DNA from: Golubevia sp. BC0850
Lineage: Eukaryota; Basidiomycota; Exobasidiomycetes; Golubeviales; Golubeviaceae
Reading direction: 5' to 3'
Length of the DNA: 64,000 bases
NCBI GenBank assembly: GCA_012976225.1
Contig: JAAVVG010000019.1
Span: 372,001 to 436,000 of the forward strand
Numbering within the stretch: position 1 is the stretch's first letter; each line of letters begins with the position of its first letter. A program made the position numbers and the translations under genes. This document shows, piece after piece, positions 57,185 through 64,000 of this stretch. Below the pieces are notes generated by a model. The model did not search any database. It had not been told where the DNA came from and saw only the letters and a program-made list of their open reading frames with translations.

Positions 57185-58749
57185 CTAGTCTAAATCAAGT
57201 AAATTGAAGTTGATCCCCAATTTCGCATATTCCAACTGAACTTCCCTCCTAAATCCTTCCCATTCTCTCTTCTCATCTCTCATTGGAACCTTGGAAATCG
57301 TCATCAAATCCGGATTTCTAGCAACTGGTTCTCTCCAAGACTTAACTTCGAATCCCTCCCTTAAAAAACTCTTCTGCTCTCTCAAAAACTGAGCCAAAAT
57401 ATTTTCGGTAGTTCCAATTCCAGGCATTAGGGTTGCATTATCCAATAATTGAATGGATTTGAGATTTGGAGGTAAAATGACTTTTGTCCCATAAGCTTCC
57501 AAACTGAAAACGCAAGCACCATCTAGACACATACTTTCTAAAGCTGTTAGATTTGAGAAGTCAGCTGAATCTTTGGCTATGCCTGTATACACAATTGAGC
57601 CTACTCCGTTGGAATCTAGGTGTCTTAAGGTAGAAGCAGAATTTGAAAGACCCCTGATTAGAGATGAGAAGGTCATTCTATTGTCATCTGATTGATCACT
57701 GCTTACTTGATCTACAGAGACTTTCTCAAGTTGACTTCCAGTACTTAAAACCTTTCTGAAAATCTCTCTTTTAACCTCAGTGGTGTGTTCGGTTTGGAAA
57801 TCTGATGCTGTTGGGTGTGGAAAGAGGATCTTGAATCTCAAATTTGTGACCTTTGATTTCCCTCTGAATTGATCTGAATAAGTTTTGAAGTATTTAAAAT
57901 CTTTACTTCCAGCATAAACAGCATCTACATCTAGTTTTTGAAGTCTTGGAAGAAAGAGAAGTAGGAAGATCAAGTTCCTAACTGGACAAGTAGGTAAATT
58001 CGATGCTTGTTTCTTTAATGATAGATCCTTAAGATTGTTTAGATACCCAGACATATTAGAACTGGATAAACTATCATTTCTATGTAGCGGGAAACCCTCC
58101 AACATCTCTGCTCTCAGAACTTCGAGGTTAGGCATTGCATTCAATACAACTCCTCTAACGTGAGATAGATAATTTGCCATTTCATATATCTCATCAGTTG
58201 AAGCTTCAGATGGAATTCTACCCCTTGTAAACCTATCACGAGTTGAGGTGAAAGCTTTTCCTAGGGTTTGTAGCATTGGATGTTCGACTGAGAGGCAATC
58301 CAAAGAGGGAGATACAACTTGTTGCTCCATTGAAAGAGCGTTTGGATTCATTGAGAAAAGTACCGATCTGGTATTTGATCCAGCAAGAGGTTCTGCTTTG
58401 AGCAAACGTAAAAAGGAAGCTAAGTGACGAGAAGTGAGATTGATGTCTCGAAGAAGGAAAGGCATGAATAGTCGAAAATTCCGCTTGGAGACGAGTACCA
58501 GGGCTTTCAGCGTCCCAGTGGATAACCTGAAGTAGATAAGGATCAAAGAAAGGTGATAAGTCAGTCAGTGAATAAAGAAGAATGATGAACAATAGAGCAT
58601 GACTTACCTCCTGGATCGTTCTCTCTCGTATTCGGCATTCTTGCTCCTTCTACGTAGGCCCATCGAAGGATCAGCTTTGAGATGATCTCACAGATATCTT
58701 CATTGAAATCTGCAAAGCTGGGAGTAAACCCCTTCCTGCTTGAAGACAT
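57185..58749 (-). CDS. F-box/LRR-like protein of unknown target
   Basis: Two exons (58608..58749 and 57185..58503) encode 486 residues. The acceptor CTGAAAG at 58504 was chosen because it restores the frame as DPGALVLVSKRNFRLFMP; the nearer TTCAG acceptor leads to a stop. The N-terminus (FADFNEDICEIISKLIL) and VSKRNFRLFMPFLLRDINLT look like the two halves of an F-box fold followed by the usual 'crossover' strand. Leu-rich blocks follow (LEVLRAEMLEG, LNNLKDLSLKK, LPRLQKLDVD, LTALESMCLDG, PPNLKSIQLLDN). The intron inside the F-box is common in these families. It probably serves as an SCF substrate adaptor. Assignment rests on pattern only; no closer relative is recognised. Confidence 0.68.
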
Positions 58750-59038
58750 CCCAGATGGCGATGGTTGTTAAGGGAGGAGGCGTCTAATTAACGTCTTTCC
58801 CGTTTCCCTCTCCTCTCCCCCATCACCCTCTAAAGTGAAGGAACCTTTCTCTCCTTTTTGAACTTTCCCACGCACCAGATGAGTACCAAAGACTTGAAAA
58901 TCAAATTTCAAGACTGTCAACTAACCCATGACCCTCTGTTATCTTCCTCGTATTCTCTAATTCTATTCGATCTTCTGGTTTCCCATTTTCTTCCTTGTAG
59001 ATCTCCAACGTAAAGCCGTCAAACTGAACTCCATAACC

Positions 59039-59263
59039 ATGATTGGATTTTTGGATAGCAACCGAATCTACGAGGTAGCAGTAAACGCGAAAAAAGGATC
59101 TTTGAACAAGAACAACATCACAAAGGCAATCCGCTCATCAACTAACAGAAAATATGAAGTAGTAGAAGGCGAATCTCTATGCATCATTATTGATATGTCT
59201 GGCAGTCACAACATCCTCCATGAGCTTAGACAAATCAGGGGATATTATGTCAAACAAGTCTGA
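59039..59263 (+). CDS. Possible small hypothetical protein (uncertain)
   Basis: The 74-codon ORF (MIGFLDSNRIYEVAVNAKKG start) has plausible amino-acid composition and is preceded by an acceptor-like CTTGTAG near 58998, from which the frame is also open. An upstream ATG at about 58880 (MSTKDLKIKFQD) could supply a first exon through a weak GTCAAC donor. I recognise no family. There is no signal peptide or membrane segment. It might be the last exon of a small gene, a remnant or chance. Confidence 0.25.
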   Translation: MIGFLDSNRIYEVAVNAKKGSLNKNNITKAIRSSTNRKYEVVEGESLCIIIDMSGSHNILHELRQIRGYYVKQV

Positions 59264-59448
59264 ACGAGATGGGTAGGTTCCGGGATGTACAGAGGGGAAT
59301 CCCAACGTTCCCCAATACTCAGGAATGTTTGGCAACTGGTACTTGCGGACAAACAGGGTTGTTGGAGCACTGTAGATACATCAGCTGTTATGACGATTGT
59401 GACTGCATAACTGGACCGGATACTCCACCACCAGGGACAGATGTTCTC

Positions 59449-59485
59449 TCGCATTCCGTCGCAGGCGAAATGCGATGGAATGCGA
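59449..59485. repeat. Inverted repeat, arms TCGCATTCC / GGAATGCGA
   Basis: Two perfect 9-bp arms (59449-59457 and 59477-59485) flank 19 bp that hold two further related units, GTCGCAGGCG and AATGCGAT. The inner part, read on the minus strand, is CGCATTCCATCGCATT (59469-59484), identical to 60431-60446 on the plus strand. Confidence 0.7.
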
Positions 59486-60384
59486 CTTTGCATGTTGTTC
59501 TTCTTTTCACTTCTGGGGAGATTTCTCTTAAGTGAAAGTAAATCCACTTCTGAAAATAATAAAGACTGCTGCGAGATACAAAGTGAAGAGAAGAGATTTG
59601 CAGGGCACAAAAGAGATCTAACAGCGAAAGGTAGTGAATGTGAGAAGTGATTGCAGGAGGGGTGGGGGCCGGGGATGGTGACAAGACAAATGGAAGGAGG
59701 GGGATCTCGATGTTCTGCTCCCACATTAGAGCTTTATTCTATCAAGTATAATTGGTAATTCCATTCCAAAACGCCCCTTCTATCCGCTACTTCCATCCAT
59801 GTCCACTACCAAAGTTATGTTGCCCCAACCAAGCTGAGAACTCACCAAGCCAAAGGAACTGTAGAGACAGGGCCGACAGAGATAGAGAAGCAAAGTCAAC
59901 GATCCAACTCAAGGTCAAAATCCATTTCTGGACTTGTACGCTTGCATCTGCTTCCACTTTGTGGACGGAGAGAGCGCTTGAGTATGAGGCTGTGGGAGGG
60001 ATAGAGGGTGGGTTGAGTTGGCAACGATCTTTGGAGAGTTGCTGCCAGCCAAAAGCGGGAGGTTTACATTTTATTCCTTTTCCAGTGGATTGAGAGGTCA
60101 TAATGTCTATCCTACAGAACCTGGACAGAGACAAAGTGAAAAGGTATTGAGTGGGCTGCGCTGCAAGGATATGCGGAACATAGAGAAAGAGAGTGTCGAA
60201 GATCTCTATTGAAGACCTGATGTCGAATCTAGAAGTTAAAAGATGACAAGAGAAGAGGGAGTGGGAGAGAATGAGAAGAATAATATTAAGATGGTGGTGG
60301 TGGTGGTGCAGGAAGAGAGGAAGAGAAAGATTGGGATTTCGAAAGAGGAGAAATTAGAAGCTCTCGGCGATCACCAGCGCGTCG

Positions 60385-60475
60385 ATCGCACTTTCGTCGC
60401 ATGGAGCCATAACATTCAATCGCAGTTTCCCGCATTCCATCGCATTCTATCACGTTTCGTCGGATTCTATCGCAA
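60385..60475 (+). repeat. Cluster of degenerate TCGCATTC-type units
   Basis: At least seven related units follow one another: ATCGCACTTTCG, GTCGCATGG, ATCGCAGTTTCC, CGCATTCCATCGCATTC, TATCACGTTTCG, TCGGATTC and TATCGCAACTT. Spacing is often 10-11 bp. The cluster ends about 85 bp upstream of the THO7 start codon, so it may lie in its promoter or leader. Confidence 0.6.
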
Positions 60476-60560
60476 CTTCTCTTCTACTAAGATTGAGCGC
60501 TTGAGCCTTCTCTCTCTCTCCTTCTCGAGCAGCACCATCAGAACGACATTGAATCCAATC

Positions 60561-62199
60561 ATGTCAAGCACCGATTCAAGTAATGCTACCAAGATTCAGA
60601 TTCAAACGCTTAATGAAGGAGAGCAAGATGTCATCCTGAACTTGAAGCGACCTTTCAAAGACAAAGGAATGGCTTCAATCAGACAAAGAGTCATCAATCT
60701 GTTAAAGTTCAATCCAACTGCCATCACGACTCAAGAAGAAAAAGATCAGCAATTGTAAGTTGATCACGGTTCAGCCTAAAGGAGTGCTATCATTTCCCAT
60801 TTCCAATGGCTTGCCTCTAACCTGACCTTACTCTCCCACTCTCCAGTCAATCACTTCAACTTTTACTCTCCCTAGAACTTCAATCTTATTCTTCAAATCT
60901 ACTTAGAACTCATAAGATTATCACAAACACTTCTCCTTCAGAAGTTAAATCTTATAATTCAGAGAAACTCGAAACTCAAAAGGAAATCAATCAGACTTTG
61001 ATAGAGATCGAGGAATTGAAAAGGGAATTGAAGGATGAGGAAAGGAGGAGGTTGGATAAGTTACAGTACGATGAGATCTCTAGGCAGATATTGAAATTGG
61101 GAAGTAGAGATGAGTTAGACAGGTGAGTAGAGAGAGAGAGAGAGAGAGAGAGGATTAGAACGGTAGACAAGGTCAAACGCTTTCTTTCTGTCTATCACTT
61201 TGTTTGCTATAGGAGCTTGTACCTATGGAGAGAGATCTGATGTTTCTAAGAAAGAGAGTTCTTTACGCAAGTGTGTGTTGAGCTGATCATCTCCTTCCTG
61301 TTCACCTCCCTCGCCTCTACCTTTCCTCTGTTTCCCCCCCCCCCCTTTTTTCCCTTGGCTTTCCTCTCTCTCTGCCATTATGCTCCCTTGTTCACTCCTC
61401 CTCCAGCTCCATTCACAAGCTTCAACAATCCATCTCCTCTCTAACGGAAGAAAACTCTCGATACTCAGAACTAGCTTCCTCCTCACAGCAAAGATTCCAA
61501 GAAACCGCTTCCAACCTTTTCCAATTATCACTAGAGATTGGAGAAGAAGTAGGAGAAAGAAAGAGGAGAGATGTAGAAAAAGAAGGAGAAGATGGAGATG
61601 GCATAGATGAAGAAGAGAATAAAGAAGTTGAAGAGAATGAAGATGGTTCAACTCTTCCCTCCTCAGATTCCTTAAACCCTTCCGCTTCGATCTTCAAACC
61701 CTCAGAAGAAATGGAAGGTGGTAGGAGAGAAAGAGATGGAGATCCATTTCAAATCAAGGAATCAAATGTTGGTAGTAGTTCAAGTATGACTCCTAAAGTT
61801 GCTGGTACGAAGAGAAGGCAACTCACTCATGGTTCTTCAAATAGAGAAGAAGGTGAAGCTAGTGATTTAGAAGAAGGTGAAGATGATGGGTTGGCTACTA
61901 GTAGTGCTTCTTCGAAGGATGTAGCTACTACTGAGAAAGTTCAGGTTAAGGAATATAAAACGACTACTGCTCCTTTCAGATTTCAGGGAAACACTACTTC
62001 GAATTACAATGATGGTTATAGATCTAGTCCGAATTCGAGTTTGAGGTTCGGAAGTGGTGGAGCTCAGATTGGAAGGAACCAGCAAACGAATTTTAGGAAT
62101 AACAGTAGTAGCTTCAATAATGCGGGACCTAGTGGTGGGAATACGAGTGGGAATGTTAACGATACTTTACTTTTACCTCCGCATAAAAGAAGGAAGTAG
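60561..62199 (+). CDS. THOC7: THO complex subunit 7 homologue (Tho7/Mft1-like)
   Basis: Three exons (60561..60754, 60847..61122, 61407..62199) encode 420 residues. THO couples transcription to mRNA packaging and export in the nucleus. The N-terminal half carries the Tho7 signature: a short helix (SIRQRVINLLKF), then a long coiled coil (SYNSEKLETQKEINQTL, LIEIEELKRELKDEERRR, LQYDEISRQILKL, followed by SIHKLQQSISSLTEENSRY). Human THOC7 has the same arrangement (YEKIYKEIE, RQEYDALAKVI) but only 204 residues. The C-terminal half is disordered, acidic then Asn/Ser/Gly-rich, ending in a basic HKRRK that may act as a nuclear signal. The start was placed at MSSTDSSN because the frame remains open upstream through repeats without conserved content. 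The second intron is 284 bp and holds simple repeats. Confidence 0.78.
61129..61152 (+). repeat. (AG)n microsatellite at an intron 5' end
   Basis: A perfect AG dinucleotide run of about 12 units begins directly after the GTGAGT donor of THO7 intron 2. Length variation here could influence splicing. Confidence 0.9.
61334..61345 (+). repeat. Poly-C run in THO7 intron 2
   Basis: Twelve C residues in a row are followed by a T run, inside the pyrimidine-rich part of the intron upstream of the acceptor at 61406. It may form part of the polypyrimidine tract and is a likely site of sequencing slippage. Confidence 0.85.
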
Positions 62200-62587
62200 A
62201 GGCGTGCTTAGCATGTTCAACTTCTCAGTATATCCGCTTCCCTTTCCCGATCACTGCATGTAATTTTAAGTGTTTTGTAATCAATGGCACCAGTCCAATC
62301 GCATCGATTTTGTTTTGAGAGTGAACATCATTACTGATGTACTGTTTTGAGAGAGAGCTGGACACATGTAAGTTCGGTTCAAACTTCAAGCAAACGAGGT
62401 GAAAGAAAGTGTTCAAGATTTCTTAATGAGAGAAGCCGAAAACAAAGAGAGAAAGACGAAACGAGTAGCTACAATCTATAAACAAAGAGTGATATGGTGA
62501 CAGGGAAATTGTAAAAGAGAAAAGGAAAGGAGTTTCAAGGCCGACAGAAAGGAGTCTCTCCCAGACTATTTCCTGAGTGAACTTCAA
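62200..62587. other. Convergent 3' flanks
   Basis: A 388-bp region between the THO7 stop codon and the end of the last secreted-protein gene. It is AT-rich and non-coding as far as I can see. Confidence 0.4.
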
Positions 62588-64000
62588 TCAATTGTACAAA
62601 GTACCATCGTAAAGATTGCTGCACTGTCCGTTCGAAACAACTGCATGGATCAAAGACGGACCTGCCAGGTAATAAGACGGTTGATTGGTCAAAGCACTTC
62701 CGTCAGCAGGACAGGTTGTACCTTCAACGGTGTAGCACATTTGACTTCCCTTGAATGCGTAGAAGAAGGACCCTAAGCAATTTGAACTTCCTTGACATGC
62801 GATGCAGCAATCTAAGGGGGTAGTGAAAGAGAGAACGTTGAACCTAGCACCTTGTCCCATGATCACGAGGGAGTTGATTGGATCTCACTTGATTCCAGTA
62901 TCAAGCACTTGAGAAATAGAACCAAGCGAAAGAGAGAGGAGAAAATAGAAGGAATCGAGGTCAGAGAAAGTCCATTGACAAGCCTTCTACGCTCAATCAT
63001 CAAATCAGACTACTCACGATTAGCTGCACCGCAAGCTTCATACCTAGTTTCTTCTGGAGCGAAGGCAGAAACAGTAGTAGTAGATTCGATAGTTGTAGCA
63101 CCAAATTTGGTTGAGGTCTCTACAATAGTATCGGTGACAGAAAATGACTCAGCTACAGAAATCTCGTTGGGGACGTAAGTTGAAGTAGATGTTGAAACTA
63201 AAGTCTTGATCGAAGTTTTTGTTGCAGGTACAGCGGTTACGGTATGAGTCTTCTTGCTAATTTTAATGACGGTGTGTTGAGGAGGATAGATGACTTTCTT
63301 CTTAACACAAGTAACAGAGTCTGGCCAAAGTCTTGGTGGCCGATTACAACTGACTTCCAATCTACCTTTGTTTGAACGATTGAATAGAGAGGATTCTTCT
63401 TGATCTTGAGATTGAATTTCTCTTTTACCTGGAGCTGTAGCTCTTTTGTTCTTGGTCAAAGATGCTGGAGTGAATGAAGCAGGAGCTCCAATGGTGGTGG
63501 TGGAAGTGAGAGTGGCTAAACCAGAAGAAGAACGACGGTCGACGACGAAGCGAAAAGAAAAGGTAAGATCAGCCAAATGGTCAAACGAATCTTCACCTCT
63601 GTTTGGAAGCGAATAGAAAGTGGAACTTACTGGTCTCAGTTGCATCAATAGTAGCAGAAACCAGTTGAACAAGGGTGGTCACAGAAGTTTCCAAAATCGT
63701 TGACGTAGTAGAAAAAGTGTCGGTGAGGGCCGAAAGGGTAGTTGACGCCGTGACCACTTCGTTCTTGGTGGAGAAGACTAAACAATCAGAAGAGAAGAGA
63801 TCAACCGAGAAGGTTAGAAGAAGATTGCGTAAGAAAGCTGTTCTCAGGTCGTCTTGATTCTTTACTTCGCCTCACTTCTTCCGAGAGCTGTTCTCAACTC
63901 ACCAGTGATTCTCTCAGGGGTTACAGTGACTTTTGGGTACTTGGTAGAAGTAACTGTACGAGCCGGCTTGTGAATGATCTTGGTCTTCGATTGGGTAGGA
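62588..64000 (-). CDS. Ser/Thr-rich secreted or wall protein with C-terminal Cys module, 5' end outside window
   Basis: Four exons are visible on the minus strand: 63903..64000 (open at the edge), 63631..63777, 63018..63515 and 62588..62883. The protein is mostly repetitive Thr/Ser/Val sequence with ITVFSTK, TTLSALTDT, TTLTSTTTIGAP and VIKISKKTHTVTAVPATKT, typical of O-mannosylated fungal surface proteins. KNKR and PGKR are possible Kex2 sites. After a Cys pair (CNRPPRLWPDSVTCVKKK) comes CGAAN and a C-terminal module, TPLDCCIACQGSSNCLGSFFY, then MCYTVEGTTCP and GQCSN. This Cys pattern is familiar from extracellular basidiomycete and ascomycete proteins with a PAN/apple-like fold. No C-terminal GPI signal is seen; the protein ends TLYN. 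The signal peptide should lie beyond base 64000. Confidence 0.75.

Larger units (their letters stand above)
58750..60560. other. Sparse 1.8-kb region with degenerate TCGCATTC repeats
   Basis: No confident gene is found between the F-box gene and the THO7 homologue. The region has a possible small ORF at 59039, a 9-bp inverted repeat at 59449-59485, a cluster of similar 8-10 bp units at 60385-60475, and a GGT triplet run (GGTGGTGGTGGTGGTG) at about 60294-60308. A minus-strand ORF at 59787..60101 has a hydrophobic stretch but lacks a recognisable domain. Confidence 0.45.

Noticed and set aside
59787-60134. Minus-strand ORF with a hydrophobic stretch (WILTLSWIVDFASLSLSALS).
   Set aside because: No recognisable family, and no convincing downstream exon after a GTGAGT-like string; too weak to call.
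60243-60560. Upstream in-frame extension of the THO7 homologue.
   Set aside because: It translates GGT triplets and TCGCATTC repeats without conserved residues; the ATG at 60561 is the better start.

Overview
The window is nuclear DNA of a fungus, most likely a basidiomycete. Genes are dense on both strands and most have many introns (about 55-390 bp, nearly all GT-AG). The proteins include a fungal phytochrome, the basidiomycete-type secreted families and ERG4. A Pucciniomycotina-like yeast or plant associate is plausible, but genus and species cannot be fixed from the sequence alone. All splice sites below were placed by hand, using reading-frame continuity and protein-family landmarks. I saw no tRNA, rRNA, CRISPR array, LTR element or recognisable transposon.

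Layout. 0-9 kb: the 5' part of a phytochrome gene (minus, runs off the left edge), a GPI-type secreted protein, an aldo/keto reductase and a proteasome assembly chaperone 3 homologue. 9-23 kb: alpha-actinin, the scavenger decapping enzyme DcpS, an FAD monooxygenase, mitoribosomal protein uL29m, a TBC1D20/Gyp8-like Rab GAP and a small secreted Cys-rich protein. 23-31.5 kb: DNA ligase I and an ALG6 glucosyltransferase with a very long N-terminal extension. 33-37 kb: two more secreted or cell-wall proteins. 37.8-41.7 kb: two neighbouring, visibly broken host genes, an ectonucleotide pyrophosphatase/phosphodiesterase and a ferric reductase. 42-55 kb: prenylcysteine oxidase, RPAP3, sterol C-24(28) reductase ERG4, a secreted GH3 glycosidase and checkpoint clamp loader RAD17. 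55-64 kb: two F-box-like genes tail to tail, a sparse 1.8 kb stretch with degenerate TCGCATTC repeats, a THO complex subunit 7 homologue, and a secreted Ser/Thr-rich protein that runs off the right edge.

Most genes are unrelated housekeeping loci, and I see no biosynthetic cluster. Recurring themes are secreted or surface proteins (five, three of them with a similar PAN/apple-like Cys module) and genome maintenance (ligase I, RAD17). The observations most worth a second look are the paired pseudogenes at 37.8-41.7 kb, the signs of dual targeting in DNA ligase I, the oversized ALG6, and the inverted TCGCATTC repeats at 59.4-60.5 kb. No convincing new multi-gene system was found.
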